From Flavobacteriaceae bacterium (GTDB lineage Bacteria > Bacteroidota > Bacteroidia > Flavobacteriales > Flavobacteriaceae): DNA of 24,776 bases. Both the position numbers and the translations under genes were made by a program. The stretch lies in assembly GCA_013003145.1 (NCBI GenBank), contig JABDLH010000014.1, positions 1 through 24,776 of the forward strand. The letters run 5' to 3'. Under the pieces are notes generated by a model. That model did no database searches, was not told where the DNA came from, and saw nothing but the letters and a program-made list of their open reading frames with translations. The stretch's first letter is position 1. Every line of letters begins with the position of its first letter. Below are positions 7,188 through 16,189 of the stretch, piece after piece.

Positions 7188-7706
7188 ATGGAGCCTAAGA
7201 CGCCGAGCGAATCACGCACTATAATGACAGACCTGGTCCTCCCCAGTGAGACGAACCCCCTGAACAACCTGTTCGGCGGCGAATTACTGGCCAGGATGGA
7301 TCGCGCAGCCAGTATTGCTGCAAGGCGCCATAGCCGGAGGATCGTAGTTACGGCATCCGTCAACCATGTGGCCTTTAACCGTTCTGTCCCCCTGGGAAGC
7401 GTGGTTACCGTGGAAGCAGCGATATCACGCAACTTCAGGACTTCTATGGAGGTATTTATCGATGTCTGGATAGAGGATCGCTTTAGCGGGCAACGAACTA
7501 AAGCAAACGAGGCTATTTATACTTTTGTGGCCGTTGATGACACCGGGAAACCTACAGAGGTACCACCCCTTGTCCCCGAAACCCAACAGGAAAAAGAACG
7601 TTATGCCGCTGCACTCAGGAGAAAACAGCTTAGCCTTGTACTCGCAGGTAAAATGAAACCGGCCGAGGCTACGGAACTGAAGGCGCTTTTTGTTCCTTCC
7701 GAATAA
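7188..7706 (+). CDS. Acyl-CoA thioesterase (hotdog fold, YciA/BACH-like)
   Basis: A 172-residue hotdog-fold hydrolase that cleaves acyl-CoA to free acid and CoA. The family signature is N-N-L-F-G-G-E-L-L-A-R-M-D (26-38), with Asp38 in the usual active-site position on the hotdog helix, followed by the beta-strand block VTASVNHVAFNRSVPLGSVV and the RTSMEVFIDVW strand. The size fits single-domain YciA-type enzymes; a C-terminal helical extension (about 133-172) is rich in charged residues. Substrate chain length cannot be read from sequence. It has its own promoter, and its 3' end abuts the terminator of the convergent operon. Confidence 0.92.
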   Translation: MEPKTPSESRTIMTDLVLPSETNPLNNLFGGELLARMDRAASIAARRHSRRIVVTASVNHVAFNRSVPLGSVVTVEAAISRNFRTSMEVFIDVWIEDRFSGQRTKANEAIYTFVAVDDTGKPTEVPPLVPETQQEKERYAAALRRKQLSLVLAGKMKPAEATELKALFVPSE

Positions 7707-7710
7707 AAAG

Positions 7711-7733
7711 ATGGTCCGTTAAAAACGGGCCAT
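7711..7733 (-). terminator. Terminator of the flippase-to-aldo/keto reductase operon
   Basis: A 10-bp stem with one G-U pair (ATGGTCCGTT at 7711-7720, AACGGGCCAT at 7724-7733, 3-nt loop). On the minus strand it runs directly into CTTTTTATT, a good U-tract, 7 nt after the reductase stop. On the plus strand no U-tract follows, so it is mainly a minus-strand terminator. Confidence 0.8.
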
Positions 7734-7739
7734 TGTAGT

Positions 7740-8579
7740 TTAGAAATCGAAATTGTCCGGGTCCGGGCCAAACCGTTTGCCCTTATCCATGGCGTCTAGC
7801 TTTTCCATATCCTCTGGTGAAAGTTCAAAATCGAACAGTTGCGCATTGGCAATAATGCGTTCTTTATTAGTCGATTTTGGGATAGTGATGACCCCTTTCT
7901 GAAGATCCCACCTTAGAACCACCTGGGCAATGGTCTTACCATATTTATCGGCAAGTTTTGCGAATTCCTCTTTCTCAAAGATATTCCCCTGCATCATCGG
8001 CGACCACGCCTCGTACTGAATCTTATGCTTATTGCAGAAGTCGATCAGTTCTTGTTGTACCAGGTATGGGTGGAATTCCATCTGGTTGACCATAGGTACT
8101 ATTTCTGCCGAATCCATAAGGTCTTCCAAATGATGTTGCAGAAAGTTACTCACTCCTATAGCCCGTACCTTCTTATCTGCATATAACTTTTCCAATGCCC
8201 TCCAGGTTTCCTTGTATTTCCCGTCTACCGGCCAGTGTACCAGGTAAAGATCCAGGTAATGCGTACCCAGCCTTTCCAGGCTGGCTTCAAACGCTTTCAA
8301 GATATTCTCATATCCCTGCTCACTGTTCCATACCTTGCTGACCAGGAAAACCTCTTCTCGCCTAAGCCCGCTCTCTGAAATGCCCCGACCTACACCTTCT
8401 TCATTGCCATAAGCTGCCGCTGTATCTATATGGCGGTAGCCGGCATCAAGTGCCCACTTCACGGCATTCGCAACTTCCTGCCCGTCTTCGGCCAAGTAAA
8501 CCCCCAGCCCAAAATAGGGCATGGCTACGCCGTTATGCAGCTTAAATGTTCCCTGTAGATTTGTTATGTTGTGTTCCAT
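7740..8579 (-). CDS. Aldo/keto reductase (2,5-diketo-D-gluconate reductase-like)
   Basis: A 279-residue NADPH-dependent oxidoreductase of the AKR (alpha/beta)8 barrel family. The catalytic tetrad is complete: Asp52 and Tyr57 in HIDTAAAYGNEEGVG, Lys82 in LVSKVW, and His115 in LVHWP. The cofactor-phosphate segment IPKSTNKERI lies near the C-terminus, and IGVSNF and NQMEFHPY are typical of the AKR5-like group. The substrate is unknown; related enzymes reduce diketogluconate, methylglyoxal or other carbonyls. It is the last gene of a minus-strand operon, 11 nt after the EnvC-like gene and directly followed by the terminator. Nothing in its neighbours suggests a metabolic partner. Confidence 0.93.
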   Translation of the reverse strand: MEHNITNLQGTFKLHNGVAMPYFGLGVYLAEDGQEVANAVKWALDAGYRHIDTAAAYGNEEGVGRGISESGLRREEVFLVSKVWNSEQGYENILKAFEASLERLGTHYLDLYLVHWPVDGKYKETWRALEKLYADKKVRAIGVSNFLQHHLEDLMDSAEIVPMVNQMEFHPYLVQQELIDFCNKHKIQYEAWSPMMQGNIFEKEEFAKLADKYGKTIAQVVLRWDLQKGVITIPKSTNKERIIANAQLFDFELSPEDMEKLDAMDKGKRFGPDPDNFDF

Positions 8580-8590
8580 TGCCTAAGTAT

Positions 8591-9823
8591 TTATAGCCTG
8601 TAAATCCATTCTTCAGGGTTCAGCCTTGTAGCATCCCTGTAGAGGTAGAATTTTAATTGTGTCAACCCGCTGGCCCGGTTGGTGAAAATCTCTCCCAGTT
8701 CTTCTTTAGCCGCTACCTTGTCTCCCTTCTTTACATACAAGTTAGAAAGGTTGTAATAGGTGCTAATGTAATTTCCGTGCTTGATCTGTACGCCTTTATT
8801 TCCCCCCGGAACAGCAAGAATAGCAATCACTTCACCCTGAAAGACAGCCCTGGCCCTGGCCCCTTCATCGGTAGCTATGATAACCCCGTTGCTCTGGTGT
8901 TTAATTCCCGGGTAAACCGCGTCCTTATAAACTCCGAAACCCTGTCTCTTTATCCCCTTTTCTACAGGCCAGATCAATTTTCCCTTATTGGCAGAAAAAC
9001 TATTGGCCACCAATTCTGCTTCAGGGGTCAAAACGAATTTAGAATTGTCCCCACTGCTTTTCCCGGCTTCCCTATTGGCCGTGACTATAGCAGAGCGTAT
9101 TAATCTCTCGATCTGCTGATCTATCTTCCGCGCCTCTTTTTGTTTGGCCTCTATAGTTGCCGCGTATTTACTTTCATTCTGCCGTATCGTCTTGAGCAAT
9201 GTTTTCTGGTCTCCGATCTCTTTCATCAGCTGGTTCTTTACCTTCTGGTTCTCGGCTACCAGTGCATCTTTAGCTTTACGTTGTTCAGCCAGGGATTTAT
9301 TGAGTTCTGCCAGTTCATCCGTCTTGGCAACAATCGCTTCTCCCTGTTCTTTCCGGAATTGGGTATACTGCTTCATGTATTGCAGCCTTTTAAACGCCTG
9401 GAAAAAACTTTCAGCGGATAACAGGAACATCAGCCTGTTCTGCTTCGCCCTGCTTTGATAAGAGCGGCGGATCATCTGGGCGTAATCTTCTTTTAAAACC
9501 TCCAGGTCTTCCCTGAGTTTACTGATCTTGCGAATATTGGCATTCACTTGCCGGCTAAGAAGGTTAGACTCCTGGTTGGTCACCCTGATCAACTGCTGGC
9601 TCACCACGATCTTGCGATCCAGGGACTCCAGCTGGTCAACGATATTTCCCTTCTTCTTTTTTTGGACAGAGAGCAGCCGATTCATTTCAGCGATCTCTTT
9701 CTGAAGCCTTTCTCTTCGGGCCTCCAGAGCTTTCTGCTCACTGGACTGGGCATGAGAATGCAAACTGAGAAGCGTAAATAAAAAGATCAGTATTTTCAGT
9801 AGTTGTGAACCCCTAATTCTCAT
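8591..9823 (-). CDS. envC: EnvC-like murein hydrolase activator (degenerate M23/LytM domain)
   Basis: A 410-residue periplasmic protein. Residues 1-25 are a signal peptide ending in HSHA. Residues 27-250 are long coiled coils rich in K, E, Q and R. Residues 283-410 form a LytM/M23 fold (IWPVEKGIKRQGFGVY, VFQGEVIAI, GNKGVQIKHGNYISTYYNLS). The zinc site is broken: the HxxxD motif reads H309-Q-S-N-G, the usual HxH is replaced around Tyr356-Asn358, and the last histidine region reads LKFYLY. This is the state known for EnvC and NlpD, which activate amidases at the septum instead of cutting wall themselves. It lies 1 nt after the DUF4292 lipoprotein gene, within the envelope operon. The function by homology is cell separation; the amidase partner is not in this window. 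Confidence 0.92.
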   Translation of the reverse strand: MRIRGSQLLKILIFLFTLLSLHSHAQSSEQKALEARRERLQKEIAEMNRLLSVQKKKKGNIVDQLESLDRKIVVSQQLIRVTNQESNLLSRQVNANIRKISKLREDLEVLKEDYAQMIRRSYQSRAKQNRLMFLLSAESFFQAFKRLQYMKQYTQFRKEQGEAIVAKTDELAELNKSLAEQRKAKDALVAENQKVKNQLMKEIGDQKTLLKTIRQNESKYAATIEAKQKEARKIDQQIERLIRSAIVTANREAGKSSGDNSKFVLTPEAELVANSFSANKGKLIWPVEKGIKRQGFGVYKDAVYPGIKHQSNGVIIATDEGARARAVFQGEVIAILAVPGGNKGVQIKHGNYISTYYNLSNLYVKKGDKVAAKEELGEIFTNRASGLTQLKFYLYRDATRLNPEEWIYRL

Positions 9824-9824
9824 A

Positions 9825-10610
9825 TTATTTTAACACGATCTCATTAAAACCATTTGGTATTTTAAAGGGGAAATTCAAGCTGCGATTCACCTCGAGGCTC
9901 TTGTATTCCAGCTGTATATTGTTCTGCTTATCACCCTCTATAACGGTAATACCCACTTCTTCGGGCAACATCCTCTTAGAAATTTCCTGGTAATTCTTAT
10001 AGCTGACCTGTAGCAATCGCGCTTCCAGGGGTTGTGCGATCTGTTGAAAGGCCAACATAAAGAATTTGGGCTCCATATTGTATTCGGTTTTCAGGACTCC
10101 TCGCTCAGAACCAGGTCTCAGTAAATAACTGCCCGATGTTGCGGATAGGTTGTATTTATCTTCCCTCAGGTCGTATAAAGCCTGGCCCAACAACAGGTTC
10201 TGTATCTTCTCAAAATCCAGGGATGTTCCCAGCAGCTCACTGAAATAGCTATAGCCCCCGTCAAAGTACTCGTTTTCTAATTTATTGTAGAACGAAACTC
10301 GTTCCGGGGTGATATACGCCTTCACTACTCCCAAAGGAGCACTTATCCAGATTACCTTGTCTTTCTCCATACGCAGGCTTACGGTTACGCTCTGTGTGGC
10401 GTCGCCATCCTGGTAAGTAATGCGCATCCTCCCGCTCAGGGTTTTGAACTCCGGCAGGTTTTTATAGTGGTTTTTTATAACTGTCTTGGCAGAAAGTTTG
10501 GAATTCACCGTTCCATCCAGGGCTACCCTGGAGGAAGAACAGGAAAAAAGTATTCCTGAGCACATAATCGCCATTGCTAAACGAGTTGTGTATAGATATA
10601 GTTCTTTCAT
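9825..10610 (-). CDS. DUF4292 lipoprotein, possibly LolB-like
   Basis: A 261-residue lipoprotein with lipobox L-F-S-C (Cys24), followed by S-S-S-R without acidic residues, so periplasmic-facing outer-membrane retention is more likely than surface display. The mature part shows the beta-strand pattern of DUF4292 (TLSGRMRITYQDG, VSLRMEKDKVIWISAPLGV, AYITPERVSFYNKLENEYFDG), reminiscent of the LolA/LolB half-barrel that carries lipoproteins. A LolB-type role in inserting lipoproteins into the outer membrane is therefore a reasonable inference but not shown by sequence motifs. It sits 4 nt after the TPR gene and 1 nt before the EnvC-like gene, so the three are translated from one mRNA. Confidence 0.85.
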   Translation of the reverse strand: MKELYLYTTRLAMAIMCSGILFSCSSSRVALDGTVNSKLSAKTVIKNHYKNLPEFKTLSGRMRITYQDGDATQSVTVSLRMEKDKVIWISAPLGVVKAYITPERVSFYNKLENEYFDGGYSYFSELLGTSLDFEKIQNLLLGQALYDLREDKYNLSATSGSYLLRPGSERGVLKTEYNMEPKFFMLAFQQIAQPLEARLLQVSYKNYQEISKRMLPEEVGITVIEGDKQNNIQLEYKSLEVNRSLNFPFKIPNGFNEIVLK

Positions 10611-10614
10611 AGCA

Positions 10615-11526
10615 TTAAGAACCTTTTTTAGTTTTACTAAGATACATATTTGCCTTCACAGGATTTCCCACCGCCTCGTAAGCCAGTGCCAGTTCCCTGT
10701 AGAACTGTAATTCGAGTTTTGCATCATCAATCAGGTAATCAAGGCCTTCTTCCAATACCTCGATAGCCTCCTTATTGTTTCCATTCCGTTGCAGGGCCAG
10801 ACCATATGCATAATAGAAAAAAGGAATGGCGGGATAAATTTCCAATGCCTCCTCCGCCTCGGTTTGCAACTGTATATAATCCGCAGATTGCATCAACTCC
10901 TTTAGACTGTTTACCGCCGCATTTTGTGGAGTTTCCTCCACTTTTACTTCGGGTTCATCATCTGTGGCTGCAAGTGTTATTGAATCTTCCAGTTGTCTCT
11001 GCAACCGGGCCTGGAATGCACTTCTTTGCACCTCCTTAAGGATTTCCATTGATTCCCGGAATAATCCTTCCCTGTATAGCGCAAGGGACAGCTTTTCTTT
11101 AAAATCATTGTCAGACCACGGCAATCGATCCTTCAGAAGGGCTACAGGTAGGCCTTGCCGGCCTTGAATTCGCACCAAGGTCTGGATGTACCAAGCGTTG
11201 CCCGGTTCACCCGCTACGGCCTCCAGGGCAGATTCCCTGGCCTTTACCAGCGCACCCTGTTCCAGGTATACCCTGGCCAGTTCATGGTCTACCACCGTCA
11301 TCCCCGGTTGCAATTCCTTACATTCAATAAAGGATTTTACAGCTTTATCAAAGTTCCCTATCCCTTTTTGTTTTAACCCTTCAAAAAAAGATTCCTGGAA
11401 AGCATCGGTGTATATTTCGAGCGACAAGGCAGCACTTTCCTGTTCGGGCTCCTGCCCATAGCAGGGCCACAGGAATAAAAACATTCCCAGAACCGTCAGT
11501 ACAAAACTGCTGTATACCCTTTGCAT
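10615..11526 (-). CDS. Exported tetratricopeptide repeat protein
   Basis: A 303-residue protein with a signal peptide (residues 1 to about 24, ending PCYGQ). The rest is helical with TPR-like units: FEGLKQKGIGNFDKAVKSFIECKELQPG, LARVYLEQGALVKARESALEAVAGEPGNAW, and C-terminal units around FFYYAYGLALQRNGNNKEAIEVLEEGLDYL-type helices and FYRELALAYEAVGNPVKANMYL. An acidic low-complexity break (about 188-200) separates the two TPR groups. No enzymatic motif is visible; a scaffold for partner binding in the periplasm is the natural reading. It is followed 4 nt later by the DUF4292 lipoprotein gene, a plausible partner. Confidence 0.85.
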   Translation of the reverse strand: MQRVYSSFVLTVLGMFLFLWPCYGQEPEQESAALSLEIYTDAFQESFFEGLKQKGIGNFDKAVKSFIECKELQPGMTVVDHELARVYLEQGALVKARESALEAVAGEPGNAWYIQTLVRIQGRQGLPVALLKDRLPWSDNDFKEKLSLALYREGLFRESMEILKEVQRSAFQARLQRQLEDSITLAATDDEPEVKVEETPQNAAVNSLKELMQSADYIQLQTEAEEALEIYPAIPFFYYAYGLALQRNGNNKEAIEVLEEGLDYLIDDAKLELQFYRELALAYEAVGNPVKANMYLSKTKKGS

Positions 11527-11564
11527 TACCTCTTCTTCTATACCCCTTGGGGCATTAGCTCCTC

Positions 11565-11999
11565 TCAGTTCTTACCGGTGCTTCCGAAACCACCGCTCCC
11601 ACGGCTTGTTTCTGAAAGCTCTTCGGTCAATTCCCACTCGGCCCGTTCATGCCTGGCGATAACCATTTGGGCTACCCGGTCCCCATTTTCAATGGTAAAT
11701 GCCTCCTTACTGAGGTTCACGAGAATGATCCCGATCTCTCCCCTGTAATCTGCATCAATCGTGCCAGGTGTATTCAAAACTGTAACCCCTTTTTTAGCGG
11801 CCAAGCCGGACCTGGGTCGCACCTGTGCTTCAAAGCCTACGGGTAGCTCCATAAAAAGCCCGGTTGGAATAATGGCCCGCTCCAGGGAGTTGAGCACCAC
11901 TGCTTCTTTCAGGTTAGCCCTTAAATCCATCCCGGCCGAGGCCATGGTTTCATAACTGGGCAAGGCATGGGACGAACGATTTACGATCTTGATCTTCAT
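11565..11999 (-). CDS. dut: dUTP diphosphatase
   Basis: A 144-residue trimeric-type dUTPase that hydrolyses dUTP to dUMP, keeping uracil out of DNA and feeding dTMP synthesis. All five family motifs are present: AGMDLRA (22-28), RPRSGLA (61-67), [20 protein letters not shown] (76-95) with the catalytic Asp in [13 protein letters not shown] (106-113), and the C-terminal P-loop-like [10 protein letters not shown] (133-142). The ATG overlaps the stop of the flippase gene as ATGA, indicating translational coupling. The pairing of dut with a flippase gene is typical of flavobacterial gene order and has no obvious functional reason. Confidence 0.97.
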   Translation of the reverse strand: MKIKIVNRSSHALPSYETMASAGMDLRANLKEAVVLNSLERAIIPTGLFMELPVGFEAQVRPRSGLAAKKGVTVLNTPGTIDADYRGEIGIILVNLSKEAFTIENGDRVAQMVIARHERAEWELTEELSETSRGSGGFGSTGKN

Positions 12000-13456
12000 C
12001 TAAATTGTTTTAAGAATATTTGTTGCAAACGCTCTTTTTCCAATCGATAGACCAGGAAAAGGAATACCAGGAACAAGATAGTTCCAACGATCAGGTTACG
12101 GTCAAAAACGTAAAAAGAAAGTACGGAAAAGAGAATAGAAATTGAGCCGTAAAAGATAATTTTTCTGAAGTTATAGGGTACGGGGTAATACTGCTGTCCA
12201 AAATAGAACGATAGACCAAGCATAGTCCCGTATGCCGCCAAGGTAGCAATCGCCGAGGCATAGTACCCGATCTTCGGTATGAACATCACGTTGATCACAA
12301 TAGTGATAACCGCCCCCACAATAGATATAAGAGCACCAAACCGGGTGCGGTCCGTAACCTTATACCACACAGATAGATTGTGGTAGATCCCCAGGCAAAA
12401 ACCTGCCAGTACAATTATGGGAACTACAGGCATGGCTTCCCAGTACGCTTCATCAATGATAATTACTTTGAGAATGTCGGCATAGACCACTACACCCAGG
12501 AGTATAACACTTCCCAGGACTACGAAATAATTGGTGATCTGCGCATAGGCTTTCTGCGGGTTTTCAGAATTGGCATGGCTGAAGAAAAAGGGCTCTATTC
12601 CCAGCCTGAAAGCTGTGGCAAAGAGGGTCATAAAGAGCGCCAATTTATAACAAGCCGAATATTTCCCTATTTCACTCTTAGCGATATCCTCCGGCAATAA
12701 TTCTGATAGTAGGATACGGTCAAAAACCTCGTTCACCGTAAAAGCGATCCCGGCAATCATGACCGGCAGTCCATAACGCATCATTGACTTAAACATGCGT
12801 TGATTAAATACGTAAGGCCTGCGGAAATAAAGGCGGGACATGATCAGCAAAGTAATGCCACTGGCCAAAAGATTAGAAATAAAGATGTACGATATTTCAA
12901 AATCGGGCACGTAAAGGCTGTCAAAAATCGTCGTTTTCCCTTTTGCGAGTTTCGGCAGTAGGAGTAGGAAAAAAACATTGAGTCCAAGGTTTATCGCCAC
13001 GTTCACAATTTTTACCACCGCATAGCGCATGGGCTTCTCATTAGCTCTTAACCAGGCAAAAGGTACTATAGCCAGCGCATCAAGCCCCAGTATATAGATA
13101 AAGTAATTGAAATACTCAGCATCTATGTTGAGAATACCCACCAATGGGTCCTTCAGCAAAAAGCCAATCAGTACAAATAAAGCCGTGGAAGTCAGGAGGC
13201 TGATCAAGGCCGTGGAGACCACTTCTTTCTTTTGTTCTTCCTTGTTATAAAACCTGAAAAATGCGGTTTCCATCCCGTAGGAGAGGATGACGTTGAAGAT
13301 GGCAAACCAGGCGAAAATAAGGGTAACTTCCCCATAAGCTCCCGGCTCCATTACGCGAGTGTAGAGCGGGACCAAAATGAACGAAAGCATTCGCGGTAGT
13401 ACCGTGGCCAAACCGTATATAAAGGTTTGCTTAAAAAGTTTCTGAAATAAGCTCAA
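11996..13456 (-). CDS. Polysaccharide flippase (Wzx/MATE-like, MOP superfamily)
   Basis: A 486-residue polytopic inner-membrane protein with about 14 hydrophobic segments. The N-terminus ([43 protein letters not shown]) is the characteristic first pair of helices of the polysaccharide-biosynthesis branch of the MOP exporter superfamily, which moves lipid-linked sugars across the inner membrane. The start codon is TTG at 13454-13456, with AGAGGCGG just upstream; no ATG or GTG lies in frame before it. A well-formed promoter precedes the gene, so it opens the operon that continues through dut to the aldo/keto reductase. No glycosyltransferases lie nearby, so the transported glycan is unknown. 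Confidence 0.9.
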   Translation of the reverse strand: MSLFQKLFKQTFIYGLATVLPRMLSFILVPLYTRVMEPGAYGEVTLIFAWFAIFNVILSYGMETAFFRFYNKEEQKKEVVSTALISLLTSTALFVLIGFLLKDPLVGILNIDAEYFNYFIYILGLDALAIVPFAWLRANEKPMRYAVVKIVNVAINLGLNVFFLLLLPKLAKGKTTIFDSLYVPDFEISYIFISNLLASGITLLIMSRLYFRRPYVFNQRMFKSMMRYGLPVMIAGIAFTVNEVFDRILLSELLPEDIAKSEIGKYSACYKLALFMTLFATAFRLGIEPFFFSHANSENPQKAYAQITNYFVVLGSVILLGVVVYADILKVIIIDEAYWEAMPVVPIIVLAGFCLGIYHNLSVWYKVTDRTRFGALISIVGAVITIVINVMFIPKIGYYASAIATLAAYGTMLGLSFYFGQQYYPVPYNFRKIIFYGSISILFSVLSFYVFDRNLIVGTILFLVFLFLVYRLEKERLQQIFLKQFR

Positions 13457-13479
13457 GTCCGCCTCTGTTAGGTAGTCAT

Positions 13480-13510
13480 TAAAAGTAGGTATTTAATACC
13501 TGCCAGCAAA
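13480..13510 (-). promoter_or_regulatory. Promoter of the flippase-dut-envC operon
   Basis: On the minus strand, -33 TTTG (13507-13510) is followed after exactly 19 nt by TACTTTTA (13480-13487), one mismatch from the TAnnTTTG consensus. Spacing and sequence are the best full match to the Bacteroidota promoter in the window. The predicted leader is about 17-20 nt. Confidence 0.7.
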
Positions 13511-13582
13511 GCAGCAGTTATGAATCATAAACGGGCAGGCGGAAATTTATTGTGTTCACAGCATCCCACTGCTATCCATAAA

Positions 13583-13606
13583 AAAACCCCGCAAATGCAG
13601 GGTTTT
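13583..13606 (-). terminator. Terminator of the ATP synthase operon
   Basis: On the minus strand a 10-bp stem with one G-U pair (AAAACCCTGC, loop ATTT, GCGGGGTTTT) continues into a run of T. It starts about 25 nt after the atpG stop and separates the ATP synthase operon from the flippase operon on the same strand. Confidence 0.88.
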
Positions 13607-13630
13607 AATCAATGGGATAAATTATTTGGA

Positions 13631-14491
13631 TTATCCGTTCAGCGCTTCCGCACCACCAACGATCTCAAGGATCTCGTTAGTAATGGCGGCTTGCCTTGCC
13701 TTGTTATAGGTAAGTTTAAGCTGATCTCTTAATTCCTTGGCATTATCGGTCGCCTTGTGCATAGCGGTCATCCTCGCTCCGTGCTCACTGGCAAACGAGT
13801 CGCGAATCGCCTTATACAATTGCGTCTTTAAAGTCTTAGGAATAAGTTCTTCAACGATCTCTTCTTTAGAAGGTTCAAAGATATAGTCCGTGCTCAACTG
13901 AACATCCTGTTCCAATGGTTTTATGGGCAGGAACTGCTCTGTCAGCACAAGCTGTGTAGCGGCGTTCTTAAAATGGTTGTAAACGATCTCTATCTTATCG
14001 TAAGCACCTGAACTGAATTTTTCCATCAGCTCTTCAGCGATCGCGGACACTTGATCAAAAGTCAGTTCGTCATAAACTTTACTGTGATCGTTTACCACTG
14101 CATGTCGCTTAGAAAGCAAGTCTTTCGCCTTTTTCCCTACGGTGACAAAATCGACCTTTTTACCGGCATATTTGTCCTGCGCAAGAGCTACACTCTGTTT
14201 CAGTACATTGGTATTAAATGCACCGCACAATCCCCGGTTAGAGGTGATTGCTACGATAAGCACTTTATTGACCTCTCGCTGTTCTGAAAACTGTCCGCCG
14301 GAATTCTCATCCAGGCTGGCACTTAAGTTCTGCAGTAGCTCATTCAGTTTATCCGCATAAGGACGCATGGCCGTAATGGCATCCTGCGCCTTTTTCAACT
14401 TTGCAGCAGATACCATCTTCATGGCACTGGTGATCTGCATGGTCGAATTAACCGATGTGATCCTGTTACGTATTTCCTTTAAATTCGCCAT
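13631..14491 (-). CDS. atpG: ATP synthase gamma subunit
   Basis: The 286-residue central-stalk subunit that turns inside the alpha/beta hexamer and couples c-ring rotation to catalysis. The N-terminal helix NLKEIRNRITSVNSTMQITSAMKMVSAAKLKKA and the C-terminal helix ending in RQAAITNEILEIVGGAEAL are the two coiled-coil arms of the family; ITSNRGLCGAFN is the conserved Rossmann-like block. It is the last gene of the operon; a GC-rich hairpin separates it from atpA and a strong terminator follows. Beta and epsilon genes do not follow, as expected for Bacteroidota, where they are encoded elsewhere. Confidence 0.97.
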   Translation of the reverse strand: MANLKEIRNRITSVNSTMQITSAMKMVSAAKLKKAQDAITAMRPYADKLNELLQNLSASLDENSGGQFSEQREVNKVLIVAITSNRGLCGAFNTNVLKQSVALAQDKYAGKKVDFVTVGKKAKDLLSKRHAVVNDHSKVYDELTFDQVSAIAEELMEKFSSGAYDKIEIVYNHFKNAATQLVLTEQFLPIKPLEQDVQLSTDYIFEPSKEEIVEELIPKTLKTQLYKAIRDSFASEHGARMTAMHKATDNAKELRDQLKLTYNKARQAAITNEILEIVGGAEALNG

Positions 14492-14510
14492 ACACTATGG
14501 TTCTTTGGAA

Positions 14511-14545
14511 GGCTGGCCGGTGCAGTTAAACCTGCACCGACAGCT
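14511..14545 (-). promoter_or_regulatory. Intercistronic hairpin between atpA and atpG
   Basis: A perfect 8-bp stem (CGGTGCAG at 14518-14525, CTGCACCG at 14532-14539, 6-nt loop) is extended after a small internal loop by GCTG/CAGC (14512-14515 with 14541-14544). No U-tract follows on the minus strand, so it is not a terminator; it is more likely an mRNA 3'-end barrier or processing element for the atpA message. Confidence 0.55.
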
Positions 14546-14559
14546 ACTCCCGGCTCTTA

Positions 14560-16140
14560 CTAGTTTCTATATTTAGCAGAAAGTTCTTTTGCGACCTCTC
14601 TGAGGGTATCAGTAATTTCATCTGTCAGTTTACCGGCCTTCAGCTGATCCAGGGTATCCCTGTGCTTAGCGTTCAAGAACTGCAGGAAATCTCTTTCAAA
14701 TTCTTTCACTTTCTCTACCGGCACATCGCGCAGCAGGTTTTTAGAACCGGCGTAGATAATAGCTACCTGGTCTTCAACAGTGAAAGGATCATTCTGTGCC
14801 TGTTTCAGGATCTCAACGTTCCTACGTCCCTTTTCGATAACATTCAGGGTTGCGGCATCAAGGTCAGAACCAAACTTGGCGAAAGCTTCCAGTTCACGGA
14901 ACTGTGCCTGGTCTAGTTTCAGGGTACCTGCCACTTTCTTCATCGATTTAATCTGGGCTGATCCACCTACACGGGATACAGAGATACCCACGTTGATCGC
15001 CGGACGAACACCTTGGTTAAAGAGGTCTTGCTCCAGGAAGATCTGACCGTCGGTGATCGAGATCACGTTGGTCGGGATATAAGCTGATACGTCACCCGCT
15101 TGTGTTTCAATGATTGGAAGTGCAGTAAGAGACCCTCCTCCTTTCACGATAGGCTTTAACACCTCCGGAAGATCGTTCATATTCTTTGCAATTTCATCGT
15201 CATTGATCACTTTCGCTGCACGCTCAAGCAAACGTGAATGCAGGAAGAATACGTCACCCGGGTATGCCTCACGTCCCGGTGGACGTCTTAGCAGAAGGGA
15301 AACCTCACGGTAAGCAACGGCCTGTTTAGATAAATCATCATAAATGATCAGTGCAGGACGCCCGGTATCACGGAAATACTCCCCGATAGCAGCCCCAGCG
15401 AAAGGTGCATATACCTGCATTGGAGCAGGGTCTGATGCATTTGCCGCTACGATGGTCGTGTAGGCCAAAGCACCTTTATCTTCTAATGTCTTAGCGATAG
15501 CCGCAACGGTAGAGGCTTTCTGTCCTATAGCGACATAGATACAGTAAACCGGCTCGCCGGCATCGTAAAATTCTTTCTGGTTCAGGATGGTGTCAATACA
15601 AACCGTAGTCTTACCGGTTTGGCGGTCACCGATCACCAACTCACGCTGTCCCCTACCGATCGGGATCATGGCATCAATCGCCTTGATTCCTGTCTGTAGC
15701 GGCTCGTTAACCGGCTGCCTGAAAATAACTCCCGGTGCTTTACGCTCCAGGGGCATTTCATAAGTATCACCTGATATAGGTCCTTTTCCGTCGATTGGGG
15801 TACCAAGGGTATCTACAACACGTCCTACGATTCCTTCTCCTACCTTGATAGAAGCGATCCTCTGGGTACGCTTTACAGTAGCGCCTTCTCCGACCTCCTT
15901 AGATGGTCCCAAAAGTACAACCCCTACATTGTCTTCCTCCAGGTTCAGGACGATCCCTTCTAGACCACCTTCGAACTCAACAAGCTCGCCGTACTGGGCA
16001 TTTGAAAGACCGTAAACCCTGGCGATACCATCACCAACCTGCAATACAGTTCCTACTTCATCCAGGGAAGCGGTAGCTTCATATCCTGATAATTGCTTCT
16101 TTAAAATTGCTGATACTTCAGCGGCTTTTACTCCTGCCAT
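14560..16140 (-). CDS. atpA: ATP synthase alpha subunit
   Basis: The 526-residue non-catalytic nucleotide-binding subunit of F1 (three copies). The Walker A loop is GDRQTGKT (171-178), the alpha/beta signature [17 protein letters not shown] carries the arginine finger that reaches into the catalytic site of the adjacent beta subunit, and IYDDLSKQA precedes the catalytic-interface loop [14 protein letters not shown]. Length and start ([10 protein letters not shown]) fit the family. The 49-nt gap to atpH and the 68-nt gap to atpG each hold an inverted repeat, in contrast to the 4-nt gap between atpF and atpH. Confidence 0.98.
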   Translation of the reverse strand: MAGVKAAEVSAILKKQLSGYEATASLDEVGTVLQVGDGIARVYGLSNAQYGELVEFEGGLEGIVLNLEEDNVGVVLLGPSKEVGEGATVKRTQRIASIKVGEGIVGRVVDTLGTPIDGKGPISGDTYEMPLERKAPGVIFRQPVNEPLQTGIKAIDAMIPIGRGQRELVIGDRQTGKTTVCIDTILNQKEFYDAGEPVYCIYVAIGQKASTVAAIAKTLEDKGALAYTTIVAANASDPAPMQVYAPFAGAAIGEYFRDTGRPALIIYDDLSKQAVAYREVSLLLRRPPGREAYPGDVFFLHSRLLERAAKVINDDEIAKNMNDLPEVLKPIVKGGGSLTALPIIETQAGDVSAYIPTNVISITDGQIFLEQDLFNQGVRPAINVGISVSRVGGSAQIKSMKKVAGTLKLDQAQFRELEAFAKFGSDLDAATLNVIEKGRRNVEILKQAQNDPFTVEDQVAIIYAGSKNLLRDVPVEKVKEFERDFLQFLNAKHRDTLDQLKAGKLTDEITDTLREVAKELSAKYRN

Positions 16141-16158
16141 TTTCTATTAGATAAATAC

Positions 16159-16184
16159 AGTAGACCGGAAAGTTCCGGCTTACT
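16159..16184 (-). promoter_or_regulatory. Hairpin in the atpH-atpA gap
   Basis: An imperfect palindrome with inner stem CCGGAA/TTCCGG (16165-16170, 16173-16178) and outer stem AGTA/TACT (16159-16162, 16181-16184). It ends about 19 nt upstream of the atpA ATG and has no U-tract, so it may protect or shape the 5' end of an atpA message. Confidence 0.45.
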
Positions 16185-16189
16185 ATAGG

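Noticed and set aside
8657..9103. 148-codon plus-strand frame inside the EnvC-like gene
   Set aside because: Antisense shadow of the LytM domain; no domain or start signal.
13520..13732. 70-codon plus-strand frame in the flippase-atpG gap
   Set aside because: It runs through the atpG terminator and into the antisense of atpG; no coding features.
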